Shown: in pieces, positions 39,365-49,471 of the stretch
Numbering within the stretch: the stretch's first letter is position 1
Layout: every line of letters starts with the position of its first letter
From: an uncultured Bacteroidota bacterium
Lineage (GTDB): Bacteria; Bacteroidota; Bacteroidia; Flavobacteriales; Flavobacteriaceae
Reading direction: 5' to 3'
Length of the DNA stretch: 64,000 bases
Assembly (NCBI GenBank): GCA_902626585.1
Contig: CACOGA010000007.1
Span: 1-64,000, forward strand
Position numbers and translations under genes: made by a program
The notes under the pieces: generated by a model
What the model was told of the DNA's origin: nothing
Database searches by the model: none
What the model saw: only the letters and a program-made list of their open reading frames with translations

Positions 39365-41911
39365 TTAATCTGTTGGAACAGAAATATTATTACCCAAAAA
39401 TATTGCATTAAGAAATAGCTTATTAGTTCCATACCATGTTCCTCTAAAGTTTGGGTTATCAGCAAAAACTATGACCCTTCCTTTACCTATTTTTGAAACT
39501 ATTACTGAAGCAGCACCTGGGATAAAGTTTTTTCGGTTAGATTCAGAGATATAACCGTCAATGTGAAAGTCATTTGAATATATTGCAACAGATGAATAAT
39601 CATCATTGGTTTTATTTATAAATACATTATTGTTCTTGTAAACAGGAATTTTTAGGTCATTATATCCGAACGCAATCGGGTGAGTTAAATCTAAATCAGC
39701 GCTGAGAATAACCCCTCCGATTCGATCTCTTCCAATGAATTCTCTTGAATCAACATATTTTTTTCTAGAATATGGTGCATCTATTTTTGGATCTACTAAT
39801 GTTTCGTCAATAAGTTTGCTGTTTATCGCCCAACTTGAACCTGTAGCTATAGTTATAAGTGTATTCCCTCTATCTACCCATTTTTTTATTTTTTTTATCT
39901 CATCTTTTCCTAATTGGTCATATGATCCTGAAACCATTATCAGCGTTGTATATTTTTCTAATGATGTGTTTGAGAATTGATTTAGTCTTAGTTTAGTTAG
40001 TGGCATACCAATTCTTGTATCTAAAAGATGCCAAACTTCTCCAGCTTCATATGAATTTACCCCATCACCTATTAATAATGCAACTTTAACAGGCTTGTTT
40101 ATTCTAAAATTATTACTTCCTAAATCAATTCCTTTAAGACTATAACCAGACTCTGAATTATAAACAGGAACTTCAAATTTATTTTGCATTTCATTTATAA
40201 TATCAAATAGTTTATCTGAGGTTACGTTCTGTTTACTTACAGGAATTAACAGTGAGCCATAGTTAAACTTTTTCGAAGAATTTGTTCCGTTTATTTTTAT
40301 TGTAAATGGCTTGAATGCTGAGTATGTTATTACACCATTTTTTTGTAAATGATTTAATGCAGCGGGTGAATTGTAATCGTCCCAATCTAAAATATAAGAA
40401 TAATTGGATTTCTTAGGTTTTAAATTTTTAACAAAACCAATAGTGGTTTTTATTTCAGATTCTCCAAAAAAAGATTTTAATTTTTTAGATCTCATGTTAT
40501 ACATGTTTGAAACACTCCATGCTGAGGTGTCATAGAATACACTATCAACATAAACACTATAAGTTTCAAAGAAATTTTTAACCATTCTTGATTGTGGCTG
40601 ATTGACAGGTACAACAAATCTGCCTTTGCTATTGTAAACTTTAATTTTGTGTAATAATAATTTATCGATGAATGCTTTATTTCTGTTTTGATCATTCATG
40701 TCACCAAACTCATAGGCTTTTACTTTTTCATTTTTAAATTCTTTCACAGAAGAATTGAAAAATCTCATTTGGTAATCTCTTAATAGATCTTTGTTATCCA
40801 CCGCTGCTTCAACTGTTGCAATACTAGATAAATATTGATTTCTAATCGTAAATCCAAAAGACATTGATCCATAATTAGTTTCTTGTAAGTGTCCTCTGGA
40901 ACTTGCCTGTTCAAATAGTATAGCTACAGCACCTTGTACATCAGGGTATGAGGAACCATATCCTGGATAAGTTTCATCAAATGATTCTTTGGTGTAGTAA
41001 AAGGAACCAATACTATCAAGTGCTTTCACGTAATATTCAGCAAAAATTGGGCTCAAAACACTATAGTTTTCATCTGGTATCATTGGCTTTACCGATGCAT
41101 TTCTTTTCATTGGTTCAAAGAAGTAATTACTATTTGTTCCCATTTCATGAAAATCAGTAACAACATTTGGATACCATCCGTGATACCATTTTAATTTGCC
41201 TCTACTTTCAGGATTGATACCTAATAACCAATCTCTGTTTAAATCGAACCAATAATGATTTGTTCTACCTCTTGGCCATGCCTCATTATGCTCAGCATCA
41301 TTACTATCAGCAACAAGGTTTATTGATTTATATTGATTTGCCCACTGAGAATGCCTATCCCTTCCATCAGGATTAATTGTTGGATCTATGAATATGACAG
41401 AATTTTTAATTAACCTTTTGATTTTAATATTCCTAGACGCCACAAAAGTATAAGCCGCCAATATTGCAGCCTCAGCGCTAGAGGGCTCGTTCCCATGAAC
41501 ACCATAGCCTAAATTTACTATCACAGGTAAGTTTTCTTCAATTTTATTTTTAGCCTCTGGAACAGTATGTTTAAGATGTTCTCTTTTGATACTTTCAATA
41601 TTGTTTATGTTCTCCCTTGACGAGACTAAAAGCATTATTAAATCTCTTCCTTCATAAGATTCACCATATTTAACAATTTCAGCTTTTTCAGAAACATTTG
41701 ATAAATATTTTAGATAGGCTACAATTAAATCATGCCTCGTATGTTCAAAGCCAATTTCATAGCCAAGAAATTCTTCAGGGCTTAGAATATTATCATCATA
41801 TGGCCCATTATTTTCTAAGTAATAATCTTGCGCATTGGCAACATTAAAGCATAAGGAAAATAGTATAAATATTTTTGCAAGTCTCATAATTTTTAAATTA
41901 AGGGGAATCAT
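39365..41911 (-). CDS. Secreted M14 family metallocarboxypeptidase-like protein
   Basis: 848 aa; GVHGNEPSSAEA zinc motif; DPTINPDGRDRHSQW; DFHEMGTNSNYFFEP. Confidence 0.9.
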   Translation of the reverse strand: MIPLNLKIMRLAKIFILFSLCFNVANAQDYYLENNGPYDDNILSPEEFLGYEIGFEHTRHDLIVAYLKYLSNVSEKAEIVKYGESYEGRDLIMLLVSSRENINNIESIKREHLKHTVPEAKNKIEENLPVIVNLGYGVHGNEPSSAEAAILAAYTFVASRNIKIKRLIKNSVIFIDPTINPDGRDRHSQWANQYKSINLVADSNDAEHNEAWPRGRTNHYWFDLNRDWLLGINPESRGKLKWYHGWYPNVVTDFHEMGTNSNYFFEPMKRNASVKPMIPDENYSVLSPIFAEYYVKALDSIGSFYYTKESFDETYPGYGSSYPDVQGAVAILFEQASSRGHLQETNYGSMSFGFTIRNQYLSSIATVEAAVDNKDLLRDYQMRFFNSSVKEFKNEKVKAYEFGDMNDQNRNKAFIDKLLLHKIKVYNSKGRFVVPVNQPQSRMVKNFFETYSVYVDSVFYDTSAWSVSNMYNMRSKKLKSFFGESEIKTTIGFVKNLKPKKSNYSYILDWDDYNSPAALNHLQKNGVITYSAFKPFTIKINGTNSSKKFNYGSLLIPVSKQNVTSDKLFDIINEMQNKFEVPVYNSESGYSLKGIDLGSNNFRINKPVKVALLIGDGVNSYEAGEVWHLLDTRIGMPLTKLRLNQFSNTSLEKYTTLIMVSGSYDQLGKDEIKKIKKWVDRGNTLITIATGSSWAINSKLIDETLVDPKIDAPYSRKKYVDSREFIGRDRIGGVILSADLDLTHPIAFGYNDLKIPVYKNNNVFINKTNDDYSSVAIYSNDFHIDGYISESNRKNFIPGAASVIVSKIGKGRVIVFADNPNFRGTWYGTNKLFLNAIFLGNNISVPTD

Positions 41912-41969
41912 AAATTTAATAATTAAAATTTATTGGATTGTATTTGAATGATATTTTTAATTTTACCAA

Positions 41970-42572
41970 ATGCGATTGTTATCACTATTTATTATTTTGC
42001 TGGTTTTTTCTTGTAGAGGTGAAAAGAGATATGAGGACCTGAATTTAACCGACTATCAAAAGCAGGTCAATAATTTTTTTAAAGATGCCTCTGTCTCACC
42101 ACTTAAGACCAAAGATCTAAAAAACTTTAAAGGACTAGATTTTTTTGAATTTGATTCAACATATGTTGTTGATGCTAAAATTCAAGAAACCCCAGACAGC
42201 CTACCTTTCAAAATGAAAACAACGACTGATGATTCAGCTGACTTTAGAATGTTTGGTAAATTAGTTTTTAAACTTAATGACAAGCAATATACATTAACGG
42301 CTTATGAAAACCTTGATCATTTGGACGTGGAGGGATATGAAAATTATTTATTTCTCCCATTTTTAGACAAGACCAATGGATTTGAAACTTATGGCGGTGG
42401 TAGATATATTGATTTATATCTTAACAATGAAGATTCCATAATAATAGACTTTAATCGAGCTTACAACCCACAATGTGTATATGATGAAGACTTTTCATGC
42501 CCGATTGTACCAAGACAAAATTTATTAGATATTAGAATTGAAGCTGGAGTCAAAAATTTTTACACAAAATAG
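41970..42572 (+). CDS. DUF1684 lipoprotein
   Basis: Lipobox LLVFSCRG; FLPFLDKTNGFETYGGGRYIDL...IIDFNRAYNPQCVYDEDFSCPIVPRQNLLDIRIEAGVK. Confidence 0.88.
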   Translation: MRLLSLFIILLVFSCRGEKRYEDLNLTDYQKQVNNFFKDASVSPLKTKDLKNFKGLDFFEFDSTYVVDAKIQETPDSLPFKMKTTTDDSADFRMFGKLVFKLNDKQYTLTAYENLDHLDVEGYENYLFLPFLDKTNGFETYGGGRYIDLYLNNEDSIIIDFNRAYNPQCVYDEDFSCPIVPRQNLLDIRIEAGVKNFYTK

Positions 42573-42575
42573 CTT

Positions 42576-42947
42576 CTAAATATTTTTAGAGAAATAGAGT
42601 CCGACAAAAACCGCTACAATTCCAACAACAATGGAACTTATAGAGTACATTGAAAAATCAAAAATCTCTCCGTTTTTTATTAGCTCCAAATTCTCATTAG
42701 CAAAAGCTGAAAATGTAGTAAATCCACCACAAAATCCTGTGACTAACAATAGGGTCTGATTTGATGTTAGTGTGTTATCCTTTTGGGCATATCCTAATAT
42801 TAGTCCAATTAATAAACAACCTACTATATTAACAGTGAATGTGCCAAAGGGTAAAACTTTTGAGTATTGGTTCATTGCAATGGAAACTAAATATCTTAGA
42901 CCGCTACCCAAACCACCACCAAAAAAAACTAACAGAAAGCTTTTCAT
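42576..42947 (-). CDS. crcB: Fluoride efflux channel CrcB/Fluc
   Basis: GGGLGSGLRYLVS; GTFTVNIVGCLLIG; TGFCGGFTTFSAFANE. Confidence 0.93.
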   Translation of the reverse strand: MKSFLLVFFGGGLGSGLRYLVSIAMNQYSKVLPFGTFTVNIVGCLLIGLILGYAQKDNTLTSNQTLLLVTGFCGGFTTFSAFANENLELIKNGEIFDFSMYSISSIVVGIVAVFVGLYFSKNI

Positions 42948-43048
42948 AAAATTATTGTAAACAATTTACTTTAAATTGTTTAATCATCATTACATATAAA
43001 GAAAAAAAATTTTTACTTTAGTTGACCAATTTAAAACAAATTTTTCCC

Positions 43049-45067
43049 ATGAAAATTAGATCACTATTTTTAGTATTATTTTTATCTTTTTTATTTTTCA
43101 ATTGCGCAGATGAAAAAGGAAATTACTACACCCCAAAAAGTGCAGATTCCTTTGAATTTAAAGTCGACCAATTTGCCGATTTGGCTATTTTAAGGTATCA
43201 AATTCCAGGTTGGGAGGAACTCACTCTGAAAGAAAAAGAATTGGTTTATTATCTAACTCAGGCTGGTCTGGCAGGCAGAGATATGATTTGGGATCAGAAG
43301 TATAGGTATAACCTTGAAATAAGATCAGCTTTAGAAAATATTTACAGAAACTTTAGTGGTGATAGAAATTCTGATGAATGGAACGCATTTGAAGTTTACA
43401 TAAAAAGAGTCTGGTTTAGTAACGGTATTCATCATCATTATTCAAATGATAAGATGAAGCCAGGTTTTTCTAAAGAATATTTTGATAGTTTATTGGCTTC
43501 CTCGAATACAGCACTTGAAGGAAATCCCTATGATGTTATATTCAATGATGTTGATTCAAAGATGGTAGATAAAAGAAAGGGTGTTGATAATGTTTTAGAG
43601 TCCGCTGTAAATTTTTATGGACCTAATATAACAATGGATGACGTTACTAAATTTTATAGCTCAAAAACCCAGCCTGATCCGACCAAGCCTTTGTCTTATG
43701 GTTTGAATTCAAAGTTGGTAAAAGAAAATGGTGTTGTTAAGGAAATTGTTTACAGTGAAAATGGCCTTTACTCTGAAGCTATTAAAGAAATTATCAAATG
43801 GATAAATAAAGCGGTAGATGTAGCAGAAAATGAACCACAAGGAGATGCTCTAAGAATTTTAGCAGAATATTATAGAACAGGTGATTTAAAAACATGGGAT
43901 GACTATTGTGTAGCTTGGACGAAGGCGACGGAAGGCAACATAGATTATATCAATGGATTTATCGAAGTTTATAATGATCCTATTGGACTTAGAGGTTCAT
44001 ATGAAAATATTGTTCAAATTAATGACTTTGACATGTCAAGAAAAATGTCTGTACTTTCAGAAAATGCACAATGGTTTGAGGACAATACAACATTGATGGA
44101 GGAACATAAGAAAGCAAATGTTGTTGGCGTAAGCTATAAAACTGTAAATGTTGCTGGTGAGGCTGGGGATGCATCACCAAGTACACCTATCGGGGTTAAT
44201 TTACCCAATGCTAATTGGATTAGAGCCTCAGTAGGAAGTAAATCTGTATCTCTTGGAAATATAAAAAATGCATACAATAATGCAGGTAGTTCAGGAAGAT
44301 TAGAAGAATTTGTTAATGATGAAGAGGAGCTTGAGCTTGAAATGAAATATGGAGCACTTGCCGGCGATATGCATACTGCTTTACATGAGGTGATTGGTCA
44401 TGCATCTGGCCAACTGATGCCTGGAGTAGGAACTCCAAGTGAAACTCTTAAGACATACAGATCAACAATGGAAGAGGGTAGAGCTGACCTGTTAGCACTG
44501 TATTATGTATACAACTCAAAAATTCAAGAACTGGGACTAGTTGAGGATTGGAGAGCAGTTGGAAAAGCTTCTTACGATGGATACATCAGAAATGGAATGA
44601 TGACTCAACTCATCAGACTTAATCTTGGGGATGATGTTGAACAGGCTCACATGCGAAATAGAAAATGGGTTAGTGAGTGGGTATATGAAAAAGGATTAGC
44701 AGATAATGTTATCGAAAAGGTTTCAAGAGACGGAAAAACCTATTTTAACATTAATGATTATGATAAGTTAAGAGAATTATTCGGACAGTTGTTGAGAGAA
44801 ACACAAAGAATTAAATCAGAAGGTGACTATGATGCTGCTGAAAAATTAGTTGAAGGATATGGTGTGAAAGTTGATCAGGATTTACATGCTGAAATACTTA
44901 AAAGAAATGAAAAATTTAAGGGTGCAGCTTATGCAGGATTTGTAAATCCAGAATTAGTACCAGTTTATAATCAAGAAAATAAACTTATTGATATTGAGGT
45001 AAGATATGTGGATGATTTTGCATACCAAATGCTTAAGTACAGCGAAGAGTTTGGATTTTTAGATTAA
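43049..45067 (+). CDS. Dipeptidyl-peptidase III (M49) lipoprotein
   Basis: HEVIGH zinc motif (HExxGH) and EEGRADL; lipobox LFFNCADE; ATG at 43049 gives the better signal peptide. Confidence 0.9.
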   Translation: MKIRSLFLVLFLSFLFFNCADEKGNYYTPKSADSFEFKVDQFADLAILRYQIPGWEELTLKEKELVYYLTQAGLAGRDMIWDQKYRYNLEIRSALENIYRNFSGDRNSDEWNAFEVYIKRVWFSNGIHHHYSNDKMKPGFSKEYFDSLLASSNTALEGNPYDVIFNDVDSKMVDKRKGVDNVLESAVNFYGPNITMDDVTKFYSSKTQPDPTKPLSYGLNSKLVKENGVVKEIVYSENGLYSEAIKEIIKWINKAVDVAENEPQGDALRILAEYYRTGDLKTWDDYCVAWTKATEGNIDYINGFIEVYNDPIGLRGSYENIVQINDFDMSRKMSVLSENAQWFEDNTTLMEEHKKANVVGVSYKTVNVAGEAGDASPSTPIGVNLPNANWIRASVGSKSVSLGNIKNAYNNAGSSGRLEEFVNDEEELELEMKYGALAGDMHTALHEVIGHASGQLMPGVGTPSETLKTYRSTMEEGRADLLALYYVYNSKIQELGLVEDWRAVGKASYDGYIRNGMMTQLIRLNLGDDVEQAHMRNRKWVSEWVYEKGLADNVIEKVSRDGKTYFNINDYDKLRELFGQLLRETQRIKSEGDYDAAEKLVEGYGVKVDQDLHAEILKRNEKFKGAAYAGFVNPELVPVYNQENKLIDIEVRYVDDFAYQMLKYSEEFGFLD

Positions 45068-45258
45068 ATAAAAGCAAATTTAATAGCTGCGATCATTGCG
45101 ATAAAGCTGATAAATGCTAAAAGAACCCATAAACTGCCTTTATAATATTTTTTGTGAAGTTTAGCGTCTTTTTTGTATGCAATAATTACAATTATTGTGA
45201 ATGAAATTGCAAAAACCACAGCAAAAATTATTTGTCCTTGTGAAAACATCTTATACAC
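45064..45258 (-). CDS. Small two-TM protein (64 aa)
   Basis: Intact ORF with two hydrophobic segments; fills the space between dpp3 and the next gene. Confidence 0.6.
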   Translation of the reverse strand: MYKMFSQGQIIFAVVFAISFTIIVIIAYKKDAKLHKKYYKGSLWVLLAFISFIAMIAAIKFAFI

Positions 45259-45293
45259 GAAACTAAAGAAATATTGCTAAAAATTAAACTAAA

Positions 45294-45680
45294 ATGAAAG
45301 ATAAAATTCAAGCTGTGAAGGAGTTTCACAAAGCATTTAAACTTGACTACTTAGAGCAGCCAAAAGCTAATATCGGTTTGGAGAAAAATAAATTAAGATT
45401 TAATTTAATGCGGGAAGAAAATGAAGAATACTTAGAAGCTGCAAATAATAACGATATAATTGAGGTTGCCGATGCTCTAGGTGACATGCTTTATATATTA
45501 TGTGGTACAATCATAGAGCATGGAATGCAGCATAAAATCGATGAAATTTTTAATGAGATTCAAAGCAGCAATATGAGTAAATTAGGTGCTGATGGCAATC
45601 CAATTTACCGCGAAGACGGTAAGGTTCTTAAGGGTCCAAATTATTTTAAGCCAGATATAGAGGGGGCGCTAAAGAACTAA
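45294..45680 (+). CDS. MazG/HisE-like NTP pyrophosphohydrolase
   Basis: EENEEYLEAANNNDIIEVADALGDMLYILCGTIIEHG. Confidence 0.85.
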   Translation: MKDKIQAVKEFHKAFKLDYLEQPKANIGLEKNKLRFNLMREENEEYLEAANNNDIIEVADALGDMLYILCGTIIEHGMQHKIDEIFNEIQSSNMSKLGADGNPIYREDGKVLKGPNYFKPDIEGALKN

Positions 45681-46732
45681 ACTTTATATCTCCAGTTGTG
45701 ATTATCTTCTAATTCATTTGTCTGTATGCCGACTAGGTTAGACTTCAGTTTTTCGGCGTAAGATTTCTCCTGTTCCATCAATTCAAATAGCTCACCTTTG
45801 TGTTGAAAGGCACTAATTTGACTAACAACAGCTGCCGTTCCAGCTCCAAAAATCTCTTTTAGTGATCCGTTTTTAGCAGCTTTTTTCAACTCATCTACTC
45901 TTAGTTTTTTAATTTCTACCTTAAGTCCAATATCCATTGCAATCTGTATCAGACTTTTTCTTGTCACACCATCCAATATTGTATCGGTGGTGGGAGCTGT
46001 AATTAACGTATCGTTAATTCTGAAGAAAATATTCATAGTTCCTGCCTCCTCGAGGTAATTATGTTCATTTGCATCAGTCCAGATTACTTGATCGAACCCT
46101 TCATCATTTGCAAGTCGAGTGGGATAAAATTGGCCTGCGTAATTTCCAGCAGCTTTTGCATATCCGACTCCTCCTGAAGCAGCTCTACTAAATTTATCAG
46201 CGACAAGAACTTTTAATTTTTTGGTGTAGTATAGAGTGGCTGGGGCACAAATAATCATGAATTTGTAGTTTTTTGAAGGAACCGCTTGAATTGCAAACTC
46301 GTTTCCTATAACAAATGGTCTTAGATACAACGACTTTCCATCCCCATGTTTAACCCAATCCCTCTCAATATCAACCAATTTTGTTAGTGCATCAAAAAAT
46401 AAATCTTTTGGAAATTCAGGAATTGCCATTCTAACAGCTGACTTATTAATTCTTTCAAAATTTTGATCTGGTCTAAACAACCATACTTCATCATTTTTAT
46501 CTTTATAAGCTTTCATGCCTTCGAATATTGCCTGACCATAATGCAATACACTTGCTGATGGTTCTATAGAGATGGGTTGATATGGTTTAATTGTTGGATT
46601 TATCCATCTACCGTCAATAAAATCACATTCAAACATATGATCAGTAAATACGGATCCAAAAGAGAAATTATTAAAATCTACATCATGAATTTTACTTTTT
46701 TCAATTCTTGTAATTTGGATTTTTTGACTCAT
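45677..46732 (-). CDS. ilvE: Branched-chain amino acid aminotransferase
   Basis: 351 aa; YGQAIFEGMKAYK; GGVGYAKAAGNYAGQF; EEAGTMNIFF; EIFGAGTAAVVS. Confidence 0.95.
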   Translation of the reverse strand: MSQKIQITRIEKSKIHDVDFNNFSFGSVFTDHMFECDFIDGRWINPTIKPYQPISIEPSASVLHYGQAIFEGMKAYKDKNDEVWLFRPDQNFERINKSAVRMAIPEFPKDLFFDALTKLVDIERDWVKHGDGKSLYLRPFVIGNEFAIQAVPSKNYKFMIICAPATLYYTKKLKVLVADKFSRAASGGVGYAKAAGNYAGQFYPTRLANDEGFDQVIWTDANEHNYLEEAGTMNIFFRINDTLITAPTTDTILDGVTRKSLIQIAMDIGLKVEIKKLRVDELKKAAKNGSLKEIFGAGTAAVVSQISAFQHKGELFELMEQEKSYAEKLKSNLVGIQTNELEDNHNWRYKV

Positions 46733-46801
46733 AATAAAACGGATAAAAATTCACGCAAAATTAATCAATTAAATTATATTTACTCCAACTTTAAATTATA
46801 A

Positions 46802-47707
46802 ATGAGAGTATTAATCACAGGAGCTACCGGTTTGATTGGTTCAAGAATTGTTAAAGACTGTCTTGAAAGAGATATTAAAGTTAATTTTTTAACCACAAGA
46901 AAAGATAAGTTAGATAGTCTTCCTGGATGTGACGGTTTTTATTGGAATCCCCAAAAAAACATAATTGATATAGATTGTTTTAATGAAATTGACTCAATCA
47001 TAAATTTATCAGGCGCCTCAATTTTTAGAATTTGGACAAAAAAAAATAAAGAACTTATTTTAAATAGTAGAGTTCAAAGTTTGAATTTTTTAAGGGATAA
47101 AATTATTGAGAATAATGTAAAGATAAACTGTATTGTTTCTGCTAGTGGTATTGGATCATATCCAAGTTCAGATATTCATGAATTTGATGAAACTGAACTA
47201 AATAGAAGTAATTATTTTTTGTCAGATGTAATTAAGGAATGGGAGAAAGCAACAAATTCATTTAAAAAAATTGCTGAAAATACTGCAATTGTTAGAATAG
47301 GTTTAGTGCTTTCAGATAGGGGTGGTGTTTTGAAACAGACTATGCAACCAATGTCGTTTGGGTTTGGAGTATATTTTGGTTCAGGAAATCAATGGCAATC
47401 ATGGATACATATTGAGGATATTTCCAACATTTTTATCCACATATTAAAAAACAGGCTTTCAGGAATTTACAATGGTGTTGCTCCCAATCCACTAACAAAC
47501 TTCCAATTTACTAAGGTAATTTCAAGTATTAGAAAATATGTTTTCTTTTTAATTCCTGTTCCGAAATTATTCTTTAAACTGATTTTTGGCGAAATGCATA
47601 TCATTCTTTTCAAGAGCCAAAAAGTTTCATGTAAAAAAATTCAAGAGTCGGGGTTTAACTTTAAATTCCAAAATCTGAGAAATAGCATTGAAGATATTAT
47701 TTCGTGA
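46802..47707 (+). CDS. TIGR01777 family NAD-dependent epimerase-like oxidoreductase
   Basis: VLITGATGLIGSRIV; NLSGASI; VRIGLVLSDRGGVL; WQSWIHIEDI. Confidence 0.9.
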   Translation: MRVLITGATGLIGSRIVKDCLERDIKVNFLTTRKDKLDSLPGCDGFYWNPQKNIIDIDCFNEIDSIINLSGASIFRIWTKKNKELILNSRVQSLNFLRDKIIENNVKINCIVSASGIGSYPSSDIHEFDETELNRSNYFLSDVIKEWEKATNSFKKIAENTAIVRIGLVLSDRGGVLKQTMQPMSFGFGVYFGSGNQWQSWIHIEDISNIFIHILKNRLSGIYNGVAPNPLTNFQFTKVISSIRKYVFFLIPVPKLFFKLIFGEMHIILFKSQKVSCKKIQESGFNFKFQNLRNSIEDIIS

Positions 47708-47710
47708 CAT

Positions 47711-47744
47711 TTTGGCATTAATTTCAATATGGCAGTAATTTTGC
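47711..47744 (+). promoter_or_regulatory. Candidate promoter region of grpE-dnaJ: TTTG-N21-TAATTTTG overlapping sigma54-like TGGCAGTAATTTTGCA
   Basis: TTTG at 47711-47714 and TAATTTTG at 47736-47743 fit the Bacteroidota promoter pattern; GG (47731-47732)-N10-GC (47743-47744) fits the sigma54 -24/-12 pattern. Confidence 0.5.
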
Positions 47745-47766
47745 AATAACCTAACAAAACATACAA

Positions 47767-48282
47767 ATGGCTAAAAAAAAATCAAAAAAGGAAGCTGAGG
47801 CCGATAAAAGTATCGATTTAAATGATAATCATGCTGAAGAGATAAGTTTGGATGACCAAATTAAAGAGGAAAAAGATAAATTCTTAAGACTTTTTGCTGA
47901 ATTTGAAAATTATAAAAGAAGGACTGCTAGGGAAAGAATTGAGCTTTTTTCCACGGCAAGTGAAGAAGTTATGATCTCTCTTTTACCTGTTTTAGATGAT
48001 TTTGACCGAGCATCAGTTGAAATAGAAAAGGATAAAGACAACGAAATTCTTAAAGGTGTCTTACTGATTAAAAACAAACTTTTTGATTCTTTAAAATCCA
48101 AAGGCTTGGATTTGATTGAGGTAAAAAAAGGTGATGAATTTAATGCTGATGATCACGAGGCTGTCACCCAGATACCCGCCCCAAACAAGAAAATGCAGGG
48201 AAAAATCATCGATGTCATTGAAAAAGGGTACAGACTAGGTGAAAAAGTCATTAGATATCCAAAAGTTGTAATAGGTAAATAG
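47767..48282 (+). CDS. grpE: Nucleotide exchange factor GrpE
   Basis: [43 protein letters not shown]. Confidence 0.96.
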   Translation: MAKKKSKKEAEADKSIDLNDNHAEEISLDDQIKEEKDKFLRLFAEFENYKRRTARERIELFSTASEEVMISLLPVLDDFDRASVEIEKDKDNEILKGVLLIKNKLFDSLKSKGLDLIEVKKGDEFNADDHEAVTQIPAPNKKMQGKIIDVIEKGYRLGEKVIRYPKVVIGK

Positions 48283-48284
48283 TT

Positions 48285-49394
48285 ATGAAGGAAGATTATT
48301 ACAAAACGTTAGGGGTAGGCAAAGGTGCATCAGCATCTGAAATAAAAAAGGCTTATCGAAAAATGGCCATTAAGTATCACCCTGATAAAAATCCAGGGGA
48401 TAAAGCCGCTGAAGAAAAATTTAAAGAAGCTGCTGAAGCATATGACGTCCTAAGCAACCCAGAAAAAAAATCACGTTATGACCAATTTGGTCATCAGGCT
48501 TTCCAAAACGGTGGTGCCGGCTTTGGTGGCGGAATGAATATGGACGACATTTTTAGCCAATTTGGAGATATTTTTGGAGGTGCTTTTGGTGGGTTTGGTG
48601 GATTTGGCGGATCTCAAGGAAGACGAGTGATGAAGGGAAGTAATTTAAGAGTTAGGGTAAACTTAACCCTTGAAGAAATATGTAATGGGGTAGAGAAAAA
48701 AATTAAAGTAAAGAGAAAAGTTTTAGCACCGGGAGCAACATTTTCAACTTGTTCTCACTGTAATGGTACCGGTCAAGTAACCAAGGTGACCAACACAATT
48801 CTAGGTAGAATGCAAACTTCAACCACCTGTCCTCAATGTAATGGTAGTAGTCAAATTTTGGATGACAGGCCAAGTGGGTCAGATCCGAATGGAATGATCA
48901 TCAAGGAGGAAACTGTAAAAATTCCCATACCGGCCGGTGTTGTTGACGATATGCAGCTAAAAGTTTCAGGAAAAGGGAATGAGGCGCCTGGAAATGGTAT
49001 CAGTGGGGATTTATTAGTGGTTATAAATGAGGTCCCGCATAAAAAACTTCAGAGAGAAGGTGATAATTTACACTATGAATTATATGTAAGTATCCCTGAC
49101 GCAATCCTTGGAACCAACAAAGATATTGAGACAGTTTCTGGTAAGGTTAGAATTAAGATTGAGGCAGGCATGCAGTCAGGTAAAATCCTAAGGCTAAGGG
49201 GGAAAGGAATTCCAAGTATAAACGGTTATGGGACAGGTGATCTTCTAGTACATGTAAATGTTTGGACACCAAAGACTCTTGATAAAAAACAAAAACAATT
49301 TTTTGAGTCTATGAAAAATGATGATCATTTTGAACCAAAGCCAGAAAATTCTGAAAAGTCGTTTTTTGATAGAGTTAAAGACATGTTTTCTTAA
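48285..49394 (+). CDS. dnaJ: Chaperone DnaJ
   Basis: J domain with HPD (YHPDKNPGD); G/F region; C-terminal domains; two CxxCxG motifs. Confidence 0.97.
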   Translation: MKEDYYKTLGVGKGASASEIKKAYRKMAIKYHPDKNPGDKAAEEKFKEAAEAYDVLSNPEKKSRYDQFGHQAFQNGGAGFGGGMNMDDIFSQFGDIFGGAFGGFGGFGGSQGRRVMKGSNLRVRVNLTLEEICNGVEKKIKVKRKVLAPGATFSTCSHCNGTGQVTKVTNTILGRMQTSTTCPQCNGSSQILDDRPSGSDPNGMIIKEETVKIPIPAGVVDDMQLKVSGKGNEAPGNGISGDLLVVINEVPHKKLQREGDNLHYELYVSIPDAILGTNKDIETVSGKVRIKIEAGMQSGKILRLRGKGIPSINGYGTGDLLVHVNVWTPKTLDKKQKQFFESMKNDDHFEPKPENSEKSFFDRVKDMFS

Positions 49395-49471
49395 TTTTTT
49401 ATTAAATATTTATTACATAATAAACTTCTTACTCATTAAACATTATATTTAGGTATAAGACTGTATATTTT

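Noticed and set aside
42948-43048. Fluoride riboswitch upstream of crcB
   Set aside because: The upstream region is AT-rich and lacks the conserved fluoride-aptamer core.
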